This document shows, in pieces, positions 55,676 to 64,000 of a stretch of 64,000 nt of DNA (the stretch's first letter is position 1; each line of letters begins with the position of its first letter). A model generated the notes under the pieces. It saw only the letters and a program-made list of their open reading frames with translations, did no database searches and was not told the DNA's origin. This DNA comes from Pseudomonas putida NBRC 14164 (GTDB lineage Bacteria > Pseudomonadota > Gammaproteobacteria > Pseudomonadales > Pseudomonadaceae): contig NC_021505.1 in the NCBI RefSeq assembly GCF_000412675.1, positions 1,854,501-1,918,500 of the forward strand, given 5' to 3'. The translations under genes and the position numbers were made by a program.

Positions 55676-57787
55676 TCATTCCCCGCGGTTTTTCTTGACG
55701 ATGCCATCGGCAATGCTCGCCGGGGCTTCGGCATAGCGGGTGAACTCCATCGAGAAGCTGGCCCGGCCCTGGGTCATCGAACGCATCGAGGTGGCGTAGC
55801 CGAACATCTCGCCCAACGGCACTTCGGCACGGATTACCTTGCCGGCGGGTGTTTCGTCACCGTCCTGAATCATCCCGCGGCGCCGGCTGAGGTCGCCCAG
55901 AATGTCGCCCTGGTATTCCTCCGGCGTCACCACCTCCACTTTCATCACCGGTTCCAGCAACACCGCGCCGCCTTTCTGCGACAGCTGTTTGGTGGCCATT
56001 GAAGCCGCGATCTTGTAGGCCATTTCGTTGGAGTCGACATCGTGGTACGAACCGTCGAATACGGCGGCCTTGAGGCTGATCAGCGGGTAGCCGGCAAGCA
56101 CGCCGTTCTTCATCTGCTCTTCGATACCCTTCTGGATCGCCGGGATGTACTCGCGCGGTACCACCCCGCCGACAATCTCGTTGATGAACTCAAGGCCCTC
56201 CTTGCCTTCGTCGCCAGGGGCGAAACGGATCCAGCAATGGCCGTATTGGCCACGGCCGCCGGACTGGCGCACGAAGCGCCCCTCGATCTCGCAGGTATTG
56301 CGGATTTTTTCCCGGTAGGCCACCTGCGGCTTGCCGATGTTGGCCTCGACGTTGAACTCGCGGCGCATGCGGTCGACGATGATGTCCAGGTGCAACTCGC
56401 CCATGCCCGAGATGATGGTCTGGCCGGTTTCTTCGTCGGTACGCACGCGGAATGACGGGTCTTCCTGGGCCAGCTTGCCCAGGGCGATGCCCATTTTTTC
56501 CTGGTCGGCCTTGGTCTTGGGCTCCACGGCCACGGAAATCACCGGGTCAGGGAAGTCCATGCGTTCGAGGATGATTGGTTTGTCCATGTCGCACAGTGTG
56601 TCGCCGGTGGTCACGTCTTTCATGCCGATCAGCGCGGCAATGTCGCCGGCGCACACGTCCTTGATTTCGGCACGCTGGTTGGCATGCATCTGCACCATGC
56701 GGCCGATGCGTTCCTTCTTGCCTTTGACCGAGTTGAGTACCGCGTTGCCTGAGCTGAGCACGCCGGAATAAACGCGGGCGAAGGTGAGGGTGCCGACAAA
56801 TGGGTCGGTGGCAATCTTGAAAGCCAGGGCCGAGAACGGCTCTTTGTCGTCGGCGTGCCGTTCCAGGTGCTTGTTTTCATCGTCCGGGTCGGTGCCGCGA
56901 ATGGCGGGGATTTCCGACGGGGCGGGCAGGTAGTCGATTACCGCATCGAGCATCAGCGGTACGCCCTTGTTCTTGAAAGAGGAGCCGAGGATGGTCGGAA
57001 CGATTTCGTTGGCGATGGTGCGTTTGCGCAAACCGGCCTTGATCTCGTCGATGCTCAGCTCTTCGCCTTCGAGGAACTTGTTGAGCAGTTCGTCATTGGC
57101 CTCGGCGGCTGCTTCTATCATGTGCGCGCGCCATTCGTCGGCAAGCGTCTGCAGTTCGGCGGGTATGTCTTCTTCACGGTAGCTGGTGCCGTGGTCAGCG
57201 TCGTTCCAGTAGATGGCTTTCATCTTCACCAGGTCGATCTGGCCGATGAAGTTCTCCTCGCTGCCGATGGCCAGCTGGATCGGTACCGGGTGGTGCCCCA
57301 GGCGTTGGTCGATCTGCTTGACCACACGCAGGAAGTCGGCACCCTGGCGGTCCATCTTGTTGATGTAGGCCAGGCGTGGCACATGGTATTTGTTGGCCTG
57401 GCGCCAGACCGTCTCGGACTGTGGCTCTACCCCGTCAGCACCGCTGAACACCACCACCGCGCCATCGAGCACGCGCAACGAGCGTTCCACCTCGATGGTG
57501 AAGTCTACGTGGCCGGGGGTGTCGATGATGTTGAAGCGGTATTTGTCGGGGAACTGCTTGGTCGACCCTTGCCAGAACGCGGTGGTCGCCGCCGAGGTGA
57601 TGGTGATGCCGCGTTCCTGCTCCTGGGCCATCCAGTCCATGGTCGCGGCGCCATCGTGCACCTCGCCCATCTTGTGGTTGACCCCGGTGTAGAACAGGAT
57701 CCGCTCGGTAGTGGTGGTCTTGCCGGCGTCCACGTGGGCGACGATGCCAATATTGCGGTACAGCTCGATGGGCGTTGTGCGGGCCAT
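55676..57787 (-). CDS. fusA2: Translation elongation factor G, second copy
   Basis: The 703-residue GTPase promotes ribosomal translocation or recycling. G motifs are intact: [15 protein letters not shown] (G1), DTPGHVDF (G3) and [11 protein letters not shown] (G4). The C-terminal domains keep GGRGQYGH and [13 protein letters not shown]. It stands alone rather than in the str operon, so it should be the second EF-G known in pseudomonads (FusA2/EF-G1B). Division of labour with the main copy is not visible in the sequence. Confidence 0.93.
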   Translation of the reverse strand: MARTTPIELYRNIGIVAHVDAGKTTTTERILFYTGVNHKMGEVHDGAATMDWMAQEQERGITITSAATTAFWQGSTKQFPDKYRFNIIDTPGHVDFTIEVERSLRVLDGAVVVFSGADGVEPQSETVWRQANKYHVPRLAYINKMDRQGADFLRVVKQIDQRLGHHPVPIQLAIGSEENFIGQIDLVKMKAIYWNDADHGTSYREEDIPAELQTLADEWRAHMIEAAAEANDELLNKFLEGEELSIDEIKAGLRKRTIANEIVPTILGSSFKNKGVPLMLDAVIDYLPAPSEIPAIRGTDPDDENKHLERHADDKEPFSALAFKIATDPFVGTLTFARVYSGVLSSGNAVLNSVKGKKERIGRMVQMHANQRAEIKDVCAGDIAALIGMKDVTTGDTLCDMDKPIILERMDFPDPVISVAVEPKTKADQEKMGIALGKLAQEDPSFRVRTDEETGQTIISGMGELHLDIIVDRMRREFNVEANIGKPQVAYREKIRNTCEIEGRFVRQSGGRGQYGHCWIRFAPGDEGKEGLEFINEIVGGVVPREYIPAIQKGIEEQMKNGVLAGYPLISLKAAVFDGSYHDVDSNEMAYKIAASMATKQLSQKGGAVLLEPVMKVEVVTPEEYQGDILGDLSRRRGMIQDGDETPAGKVIRAEVPLGEMFGYATSMRSMTQGRASFSMEFTRYAEAPASIADGIVKKNRGE

Positions 57788-57860
57788 GGCGGACTACCTG
57801 CGAATGGGCGGATTCCACCACGTTAGCAGACCGGTGGAATCCTGCCCTGCCGCCGGGCCG

Positions 57861-58286
57861 TCAGTCGGCCTGGGCTTGCAGCATCCACTGGCCATCCACT
57901 TCACGGGCCAGGCCGCTGGCCGTCAGCAGCGCCAGCAGACGCGAGTGCAGGGCGGCTTCGGTGAAGGTCTTGAGGGTGGTCAGGTCCAGTGTGCCGACCA
58001 GGTTGAGGTCGGCCTTGGTGTACGACAGCCAAGCCTTTTTCAGTACCTGGGCGACATCGCTGCCCGAGGTGCTGGCGAAGCGGCGGTGGCACTGGCGGCT
58101 TTCGAAGGTGAAGGTGTGGGCGTGGCTGTAGGTGCTTTCGTCGCCACCTTCAGTGCAGCGGTGGCAGCGGCACGGGCCTTCGCCGAAGGCGTTGCGCAGG
58201 TAGCTGTTGAAGTCCACGACGGGCTTGAGGGACAGGCGTTTGTCGACATCGAACAGGTCGGCGATCAGGGGTTCTTCGGCGCTCAC
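57861..58286 (-). CDS. Hypothetical protein with a cysteine cluster
   Basis: The 141-residue protein is read from GTG 58286, which has GAGGAT upstream; the frame extends to ATG 58343 without a ribosome site. It contains EGPCRCHRCTEGG followed by a histidine and cysteine (SHAH, SRQCHRR), a possible metal site, then a helical C-terminal half. I do not recognise the family. It is transcribed divergently from the 58427 gene and lies upstream of fusA-2. Confidence 0.7.
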   Translation of the reverse strand: MSAEEPLIADLFDVDKRLSLKPVVDFNSYLRNAFGEGPCRCHRCTEGGDESTYSHAHTFTFESRQCHRRFASTSGSDVAQVLKKAWLSYTKADLNLVGTLDLTTLKTFTEAALHSRLLALLTASGLAREVDGQWMLQAQAD

Positions 58287-58426
58287 TCGGGATCCTCGTG
58301 TGGTGGGGCGTGCATCGGCGGGCACCCTAACAGATCGAGGCATTCAGATCACCTGTAGAGACAACAGAGACCGCCTGCCGTACTCTACGCGCCCTTACGC
58401 CTACACACCCACTGAGGTAACCCCGC

Positions 58427-58729
58427 TTGAGCACCAAGTACCCGTACACCGCCACCGTGACCATCAGCGCCGAAGACCGTGGCGGAGATACCGAAGCTTC
58501 GGAAAACCCCAGCATGCGCGTGGGCCTGGAAGCGGTGACCGAAACCCTGAAGAAGGTGCATTTCGTCGGTACGCTCGCGGCACCTGAAAAACAGGCCACG
58601 CACATCTGCGTGACCCTGGAGAACGGCCTGACCTACTACGGCCCGATCGTCAACGGCCACGCCGAACTCGAAGGCGGCTGGATCGCCTTCGAATCCGACA
58701 TGCTGACCCCCGAAGAACTGGGCCTGTAA
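58427..58729 (+). CDS. Conserved small hypothetical protein
   Basis: The 100-residue protein starts with TTG at 58427, supported by GAGGTAA six bases upstream. It is soluble, acidic and beta-rich (ATVTISAEDRGG, VHFVGTLAAPEK, LENGLTYYGPIVNGHAELEG). Function unknown. It ends 3 bases before the end of the converging aminotransferase gene. Confidence 0.75.
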   Translation: MSTKYPYTATVTISAEDRGGDTEASENPSMRVGLEAVTETLKKVHFVGTLAAPEKQATHICVTLENGLTYYGPIVNGHAELEGGWIAFESDMLTPEELGL

Positions 58730-58732
58730 GCC

Positions 58733-59983
58733 TCAGTTCAGTTCCACCAGGCACTGCTCGAGGATATCCAGCCCTTCCTCGAGCACCTCGGCTTCGATGG
58801 TCAACGGGGCCAGCAGGCGGATGATGTGCCGCGCCTTGCCGCTGGGCATCAGCAGCAAGCCCTTGGCCCGTGCCGACTCCATTACCTTGGCCAGTTGCGC
58901 CGGCGCCGGGCTGCCGTCGGCATTGACGAATTCGATGCCGCGCATGGCGCCCACACCCGTCAGGCGGCCGATGTACGGGCTCAGGCCCGACGCCTTCCAG
59001 CGCTGGTGGCGGCTGACGATGGCCTGCTCCTGGCGCTCACCCCAGGTTGCGATGTTCTCGTCGGTCATCTGCGCCAGGCTGGCCAACGCCGCCGCACAGG
59101 CAATCGGGTTGCCCGAATAGGTGCCACCGAGGCCGCCCTTGGGCAGTGCTGCCATCAATTCCTTGCGCCCGACCACCGCACCCAGCGGCATGCCGCCGGC
59201 AATGCTCTTGGCCAGCAGCAGCAGGTCGGGCTCGAGCCCTAAGCGCGGGAAGGCGAAGCGCTGGCCGGTGCGGCCGAAGCCGGACTGGATCTCGTCGATG
59301 ATGATCAGGATGCCGTGTTGGTCGCAGAAGCGGCGCAAGGCTTGGGCGAAGGCCGGGTCGAGGGCGAGGAAACCGCCTTCGCCCTGCACCGGTTCGAGGA
59401 TGAACGCTGCCACGTCTTCCACGGCCAGCTCGACGCTGAACAGGCGTTCCATGGCCTTGAGTGCCTGCTCGCAGGTAACCCCGGTATCCACGCCAGGGTA
59501 GGGCAGGTGGTACACCGGCCCGGGCAGCTCGCCGACCCGTTGCTTGTACGGTGCCACCTTGCCGTTGAGGTTCAGGGTGGCCAGGGTGCGGCCATGGAAA
59601 CCGCCGTCGAAGGCAATGATGGCGCGCTTGCCTGTAGCACCGCGGGCAACCTTCAGGGCGTTTTCTGCCGCTTCCGCACCGCTGTTGGTGAGCATGCCGG
59701 CCAACGGGTAGCTGACCGGTACGAACTGGCTCAGCTGTTCCATCAGCGCCAGGTACGGGCCATGGGGCGCGGCGTTGAAGGCATAGTGGGTCAGGCGGGT
59801 GGCCTGGGCCTGGATCGCTTCCACCACGGCGGGGTTGCAGTGGCCCAGGTTGAGCACGCCGATACCGCCGACAAAGTCGATGTAACGTTTGCCGTCGGTG
59901 TCCCAGACTTCGGCATTGCGGCCATGGGAAAGTGTGATCGGGTGAACGATGGCGATGGATTGGCTGATACTTTCCTGGTTCAT
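58733..59983 (-). CDS. gabT: 4-aminobutyrate-type aminotransferase (class III)
   Basis: The 416-residue PLP enzyme has SGAEAAENALKVAR, AFDGGFHGRTLATLNLNG, IIDEIQSGFGRTG and the PLP Lys in LLLAKSIAGGMPLGA. By family it transfers an omega-amino group (GABA, 5-aminovalerate or similar) to 2-oxoglutarate. ATG 59983 is used; an upstream start at 60046 lacks support. A LysR gene and a GABA-type permease lie next to it, which fits an omega-amino acid uptake and use cluster. The exact substrate is uncertain. Confidence 0.88.
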   Translation of the reverse strand: MNQESISQSIAIVHPITLSHGRNAEVWDTDGKRYIDFVGGIGVLNLGHCNPAVVEAIQAQATRLTHYAFNAAPHGPYLALMEQLSQFVPVSYPLAGMLTNSGAEAAENALKVARGATGKRAIIAFDGGFHGRTLATLNLNGKVAPYKQRVGELPGPVYHLPYPGVDTGVTCEQALKAMERLFSVELAVEDVAAFILEPVQGEGGFLALDPAFAQALRRFCDQHGILIIIDEIQSGFGRTGQRFAFPRLGLEPDLLLLAKSIAGGMPLGAVVGRKELMAALPKGGLGGTYSGNPIACAAALASLAQMTDENIATWGERQEQAIVSRHQRWKASGLSPYIGRLTGVGAMRGIEFVNADGSPAPAQLAKVMESARAKGLLLMPSGKARHIIRLLAPLTIEAEVLEEGLDILEQCLVELN

Positions 59984-60104
59984 GGGCACGCGGGACCTTT
60001 GTTCAAGTTTCTTATTATCGAAGCGTGCTGAGGGGTTATTCCGCAAACGAATTATTCGATTGCGGTCATTCCCTGAATTCGTGAACTAGCCGGAATTATT
60101 GTTG

Positions 60105-60213
60105 CCTGTGCCGGCCTCTTCGCGGGCTTGCCCGCTCCCACAGGTTAAGCACATTGTTCGAAGCTGTGGTGGTCCTGTGGGAGCGGGCAAGCCCGCGAAG
60201 AGGCCGGCACAGG
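60105..60213. repeat. REP inverted pair with perfect 40-base arms
   Basis: 60105-60144 and 60174-60213 are exact reverse complements with a 29-base loop, carrying the REP core GCGGGCTTGCCCGC / GCGGGCAAGCCCGC. It lies between the aminotransferase and the LysR gene on the same strand. Confidence 0.95.
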
Positions 60214-60218
60214 TCAAA

Positions 60219-61115
60219 TCAGTCCCCCTCAGCCACCCGCTCGCAAATCCACTGTACAAAGGCCCTGATCTTGGGCACTTCGGCGGCATGCTCGGCATGG
60301 GCAATGAAGTGCCGGCCATTGCTCGCCACCGGATGGTTCCAGGCCACCACCAGCTTGCCCTCGCTCAGCTCCTCGGCCACCAGGTAGCGCGGAATCAGGG
60401 CGATACCGCAGCCGGCAATCGCCGCGCGAATGCACAGGTAAAACGTGTCGAAACGCGGCCCGTGGTAGCTGTTCTGGCTGTGCAGCCCCAACCCCAGGAA
60501 CCATTCATGCCAGGCCTCCGGCCGTGACACGCACTGCAACAGGCGGTGCTCGGTCAGCGCCTGGGCGCTTTCAAAGGGGTGGTTGGCCAGCAACTGCGGG
60601 CTGCACACCGGCACCACTTCTTCGCTGAACAGCTCGATGCAGGTTGCCCCCGGCCAAGTGCCCTGGCCGAAGAAAAAGGCCACGTCGGCCTTGGCCTGCA
60701 CCAGGTCGAATGGCTCCAGTTCGTTGCGCACATCCAGGTGGATACGTGGGTAGCGATCGCCGAAACCCTTGAGTTTTGGCACCAGCCAGCGCGCACCAAA
60801 GGTGGGCTGGGTGGCGATGCGCAGTACTTCGGTTTCGTCGCCGTAGCTGAGGATGTAGCGGCTGGAAATATCGATCTGGGTGAGGATCTTGTTCACTTCG
60901 GTGAGGTACAGCGCGCCGGCCGGTGTCAGGTGCAGGCGCCGGCGAATGCGCTGGAACAGCGAGTGCGAAAGCATGTCTTCGAGCTGCGCGACCTGCTTGC
61001 TGACGGCGCTCTGGGTCAGGTGCAGTTCCTGGGCCGCGCGGGTGAAGCTGAGGTGGCGGGCGGCCGCTTCGAAGCACTGAAGGGCGGTGGTCGAAGGCAT
61101 CAGGCGTTTGGACAT
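60219..61115 (-). CDS. LysR-family transcriptional regulator (GcvA-like)
   Basis: The 298-residue protein has the GcvA-type start (LMPSTTALQCFEAAARHLSF), the helix-turn-helix SFTRAAQELHLTQSAVSKQV, and a LysR effector domain. ATG 61115 is chosen over an in-frame TTG. It lies between the gabT-like and gabP-like genes, divergent from the permease across 255 bases, so it probably regulates one or both. The effector is unknown. Confidence 0.9.
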   Translation of the reverse strand: MSKRLMPSTTALQCFEAAARHLSFTRAAQELHLTQSAVSKQVAQLEDMLSHSLFQRIRRRLHLTPAGALYLTEVNKILTQIDISSRYILSYGDETEVLRIATQPTFGARWLVPKLKGFGDRYPRIHLDVRNELEPFDLVQAKADVAFFFGQGTWPGATCIELFSEEVVPVCSPQLLANHPFESAQALTEHRLLQCVSRPEAWHEWFLGLGLHSQNSYHGPRFDTFYLCIRAAIAGCGIALIPRYLVAEELSEGKLVVAWNHPVASNGRHFIAHAEHAAEVPKIRAFVQWICERVAEGD

Positions 61116-61280
61116 GACAGGCAAATACCGAGCAAAAAAGGAAGGAGTTCATTCCAAAGCGGAATCATGTGGTTCGAAAAGGTCGTTTGTTGACCCCGGC
61201 CTATAGATTAATACTGACCTGGATCAACGATTACAACCGGTCATGTGAAGAGGAGGTCTGTACCCGCTTCCGGCATCTGC

Positions 61281-61296
61281 AAAACAACAAAAACGA
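61281..61296 (+). promoter_or_regulatory. A-rich Hfq/Crc-type motif in the permease leader
   Basis: AACAACAA (61283-61290) within an A-rich run matches the AANAANAA catabolite-repression motif bound by Hfq/Crc in pseudomonads. It is 80 bases before the ATG rather than at the ribosome site, so the effect is uncertain. Confidence 0.3.
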
Positions 61297-61370
61297 CTAT
61301 CAGAAATTTACAAGAATTCTGCTCCGACCTTCAGCCGCCTCAAAGCGGCCGACCCATTCGAGGGTTCTTC

Positions 61371-62753
61371 ATGGCTTCGCAAGACAACAAGAAACAGCGT
61401 TCCCTGCAGCACGGCCTGACCTCCCGTCAGGTTTCCATGATCTCCATTGCCGGCATCATCGGCGCCGGCCTGTTCATCGGCTCGTCGAACGCCATCGCCA
61501 CCGCCGGCCCGGCCATCCTCATTTCCTACGCCATGACCGGCCTGCTGGTATTGCTGGTGATGCGCATGCTGGGCGAAATGGCCATAGCCAACCCTAACAG
61601 CGGGTCGTTCTCCACCTATGCCTCCGAGGCCATCGGCCCTTGGGCAGGCTTTACCATCGGCTGGTTGTACTGGTGGTTCTGGGTGCTGATCATTCCGGTC
61701 GAGGCGATTGCCGGCGCCGACATCCTGCATGCTTACTTCCCAGGCGTACCGTCCTGGTTGTTCGCCTTCCTCATCATGCTGGTGCTGTCGGGTACCAACC
61801 TGATCAGCGTGAAGAACTTCGGCGCCTTCGAGTACTGGTTCGCGCTGGTCAAGGTGGTGGCGATCATTGCCTTCATCGTGGTCTGCAGCCTGGCGGTATT
61901 CGGCTTCTGGCCGCTGGCCGAGGTGTCCGGGGTCAGCCGGCTGTGGGAAAACGGCGGCTTCATGCCCAACGGGTTCGGCACTGTGCTCGGTGGCGTGCTG
62001 ATCACCATCTTCTCGTTCTTCGGCGCCGAAATCGTCACCATTGCCGCTGACGAAACCGCCAACCCGAAAGACAAGATCCGCCGTGCCACCAACCTGGTGG
62101 TGTACCGCATTGCCATCTTCTACCTGGCGTCGATCTTCCTGGTGGTGTCGCTGGTAGCCTGGAACGACCCCGCGCTGAAAGCGGTCGGTTCGTTCCAGCG
62201 TGTGCTGGAAGTGCTGAACGTGCCGGGCGCCAAGCTGCTGGTCGACCTGGTGGTGCTTGTGGCGGTGACCAGCTGCATGAACTCGGGCTTGTACACCGCG
62301 TCACGCATGCTCTATTCGCTGGGCGCCCGCGGCCAGGCACTGAGCATGACCAAGCGTATCTCCGGGTCGGGCGTGCCGACCGTGGCGGTCATCTTCTCGA
62401 CGCTGGCCGGTTTTGCCGGGTGCCTGGTCAACTATGTGTTCCCGGGTAAGGTCTTCGGCTTCTTGCTGTCCACCACCGGCGCCATCGCCTTGCTGGTGTA
62501 CCTGGTGATTGCCGTGTCGCAGCTGCGCATGCGTGCCCGCGCCGACCGTGAAGGGCGCCCGCTGGAGCTGAAGATGTGGCTGTTCCCATGGCTGACCTGG
62601 CTGGTGATCGGCACCATCGTCATGGTGCTGGGCTACATGCTGTTCAGCGATGCCTACCGCTATGAAACGCTGATGACCGCTGGGGTGACTGCGTTCATCC
62701 TGCTGGTTTCGCTGACCCAGCGGCATGCCAAGGTGGTTGCCCAGACGGCCTGA
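61371..62753 (+). CDS. gabP: Amino acid permease, GABA permease-like
   Basis: The 460-residue APC-superfamily transporter has about 12 membrane helices and the family start SMISIAGIIGAGLFIGSS, then the helix with FFGAEIVTIAADETANP. It resembles GABA permeases and probably imports GABA or a related omega-amino acid with protons. The ATG at 61371 has GAGGG upstream; earlier in-frame codons from 61245 have none. It is next to the gabT-like and LysR genes. Confidence 0.88.
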   Translation: MASQDNKKQRSLQHGLTSRQVSMISIAGIIGAGLFIGSSNAIATAGPAILISYAMTGLLVLLVMRMLGEMAIANPNSGSFSTYASEAIGPWAGFTIGWLYWWFWVLIIPVEAIAGADILHAYFPGVPSWLFAFLIMLVLSGTNLISVKNFGAFEYWFALVKVVAIIAFIVVCSLAVFGFWPLAEVSGVSRLWENGGFMPNGFGTVLGGVLITIFSFFGAEIVTIAADETANPKDKIRRATNLVVYRIAIFYLASIFLVVSLVAWNDPALKAVGSFQRVLEVLNVPGAKLLVDLVVLVAVTSCMNSGLYTASRMLYSLGARGQALSMTKRISGSGVPTVAVIFSTLAGFAGCLVNYVFPGKVFGFLLSTTGAIALLVYLVIAVSQLRMRARADREGRPLELKMWLFPWLTWLVIGTIVMVLGYMLFSDAYRYETLMTAGVTAFILLVSLTQRHAKVVAQTA

Positions 62754-62765
62754 TGTATCTGCTTT

Positions 62766-62790
62766 AATGGGGGCGTTGCGCGCCCCCATT
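62766..62790 (+). terminator. Hairpin after the permease gene
   Basis: A perfect 10-base stem AATGGGGGCG / CGCCCCCATT with a 5-base loop starts 12 bases after the permease stop codon. No T run follows, so it is a weak terminator call. Confidence 0.5.
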
Positions 62791-62810
62791 CCAACAAGCA
62801 CAGGAAGCGT

Positions 62811-63308
62811 ATGACTGACCACCCACTTTCCCTTCAGGCCCTCGCGGCGCCGGAAGGCACCTGCTACGGCTGCGGTTGTTCCCACCCCAGTGGCCTGCAC
62901 CTGCAAAGCCACTGGGACACCGATGGCATCCACCTGGTATGCCGCCATGCACCCGACAGCACCTTTATCGGCTGGCCTAGCCTGGTCTACGGTGGCCTGC
63001 TGGCGATGCTGGTCGATTGCCATTCCAACTGGACGGCCATGGCCTACCACTACCGCAACGAAGGCCGCGAGCCGGGCAGCCTGCCGCGTATCGACTGCGT
63101 TACCGGCACACTTAACCTGACCTACCTGAAACCCACGCCGATGGGCGTCGAACTTTTGCTCAAGGCCCGAGTGGAAGGGGAAGTGGGGCGCAAGAGCCGG
63201 GTGCTTTGCGAAGTCTGGGCCGAGGATGTGCTGACCGTGACCGCCGACTCGGTGTTCGTCCGTGTCGATACCGAAAAGCTCAAGCTCAAGGCCCACGGCC
63301 AGGCTTGA
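62811..63308 (+). CDS. Hotdog-fold thioesterase-like protein (PaaI type)
   Basis: The 165-residue protein has the hotdog features CYGCGCSHPSGLHL near the start, VYGGLLAMLVDCHSNW for the central helix, and TGTLNLTYLKPTPMGVEL for the following strands. It probably hydrolyses an acyl-CoA thioester; the substrate is unknown. The Cys-rich CYGCG start is typical of this subgroup. It follows the permease gene by 57 bases. Confidence 0.85.
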   Translation: MTDHPLSLQALAAPEGTCYGCGCSHPSGLHLQSHWDTDGIHLVCRHAPDSTFIGWPSLVYGGLLAMLVDCHSNWTAMAYHYRNEGREPGSLPRIDCVTGTLNLTYLKPTPMGVELLLKARVEGEVGRKSRVLCEVWAEDVLTVTADSVFVRVDTEKLKLKAHGQA

Positions 63309-63395
63309 GTGACCCGGGCTGATGAGTGGTCGGTGATGGTCAGCGGCCGGGGATGTCTCTAGAGTGACAGGTCCATTCCCCAGGCAAGGTTGATC

Positions 63396-64000
63396 ATGAC
63401 CGATCTCAGTGCTTTCCCTGTTACCCGCAAGTGGCCCGCCAAAAACCCCGAACGGCTGCAGCTGTACTCGCTGCCGACGCCCAACGGCGTCAAGGTGTCG
63501 ATCATGCTCGAAGAAATCGGCCTGGCCTACGAGGCGCACAAGGTCAGCTTCGACAACAATGACCAGTTGAGCCCTGAATTTATCTCGCTCAGCGCCAACA
63601 ACAAGATACCGGCCATCCTGGACCCCAACGGCCCGGGCGGGCAGCCGTTGCCGCTGTTTGAGTCAGGGGCGATCTTGCAGTACCTGGCGGAGAAAAGTGG
63701 GCAACTGCTCAGCCAGGAGCCTGCACAGCGTTACCAGACCCTGCAGTGGCTGATGTTCCAGATGGGCGGTATCGGGCCGATGTTCGGCCAGGTCGGGTTC
63801 TTCCATTTCTTTGCTGGCAAGGACTATGAAGACAAGCGTCCGCGTGACCGTTATGTCAACGAGTCCAAGCGGCTGCTGGGTGTGCTGGACCGGCACTTGA
63901 AAGGCCGGGAGTGGATGGTGGACGAGTACAGTATTGCCGACATCGCCATCTTCCCCTGGGTGCGCAATTTGGTGGATCGCTACAACGCCCGTGAGTTGGT
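63396..64000 (+). CDS. Glutathione S-transferase family protein (3'-truncated by window edge)
   Basis: At least 201 residues are visible from ATG 63396. The thioredoxin-like N-terminal domain has LYSLPTPNGVKVSIMLEEIG and ISLSANNKIPAILDPNG, then FESGAILQYLAEKSG. The C-terminal helical domain follows (QTLQWLMFQMGGIGPMFGQ). This resembles the YfcG/YghU group, which act as disulfide-bond reductases with glutathione. The 3' end lies beyond the window. Confidence 0.9.
   Translation, partial: MTDLSAFPVTRKWPAKNPERLQLYSLPTPNGVKVSIMLEEIGLAYEAHKVSFDNNDQLSPEFISLSANNKIPAILDPNGPGGQPLPLFESGAILQYLAEKSGQLLSQEPAQRYQTLQWLMFQMGGIGPMFGQVGFFHFFAGKDYEDKRPRDRYVNESKRLLGVLDRHLKGREWMVDEYSIADIAIFPWVRNLVDRYNAREL

Overview
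This is a high-GC (roughly low 60s %) chromosomal window from a gammaproteobacterium, almost certainly a member of the Pseudomonas putida group. The reasons are the gene content and order (kdp, yej-type peptide ABC operon, mltD-gloB-rnhA-dnaQ, ldcC, a complete nuo operon with fused nuoCD, aceA, fusA-2, a GABA-type aminotransferase/permease pair) and many copies of the P. putida REP palindrome (core related to GCGGGC..GCCCGC) in the intergenic gaps. No rRNA, tRNA, CRISPR array or insertion sequence was found. The first gene (kdpB) and the last (a GST) are cut by the window edges.

Layout. 1-6070: potassium uptake ATPase genes kdpB, kdpC and the sensor/regulator pair kdpDE. 6174-11329: a small metabolic island with a LysR regulator, a divergent flavin amine oxidase whose domains are in circularly permuted order, and a converging three-module protein (APH-type kinase, M23-like, class III PLP enzyme). 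11552-13289: accessory stretch with a PIN-toxin/HTH-antitoxin pair under its own promoter, a DUF3077-like pseudogene, a perfect 38-bp palindrome and a possible small ORF. 13276-20645: oligopeptide ABC importer with two tandem binding proteins. 20911-28697: mltD, gloB, a YafS-like methyltransferase-fold protein, rnhA, dnaQ, lysine decarboxylase and an FMN reductase. 28819-30891: TonB-dependent receptor. 31112-32906: relic of a P2-like phage (solo LuxR HTH, GpL-like, holin-like, CI-like repressor, a 30-residue ORF, Ogr-like zinc finger).

32988-47961: the nuoA-N operon for proton-pumping NADH dehydrogenase, on the minus strand, with a candidate promoter and a clear terminator. 48235-48253 is a near-perfect Fur-box-like palindrome upstream of it. 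48343-51400: YhhN-family membrane protein, a REP-rich gap holding the relic of a second DUF3077-type gene, and aceA with a long leader and an operator-like palindrome. 51417-54019: a mini-secretin gene divergent from an S8 protease whose catalytic Asp position is Glu. 54103-64000: SulP transporter, a second EF-G, two small unknowns, gabT/LysR/gabP-like genes, a thioesterase-like gene and a GST.

The most unusual item is the circularly permuted amine oxidase at 7133-8395. The next most interesting are the phage-relic module, the secretin/protease pair, the aceA leader and the two DUF3077 relics.
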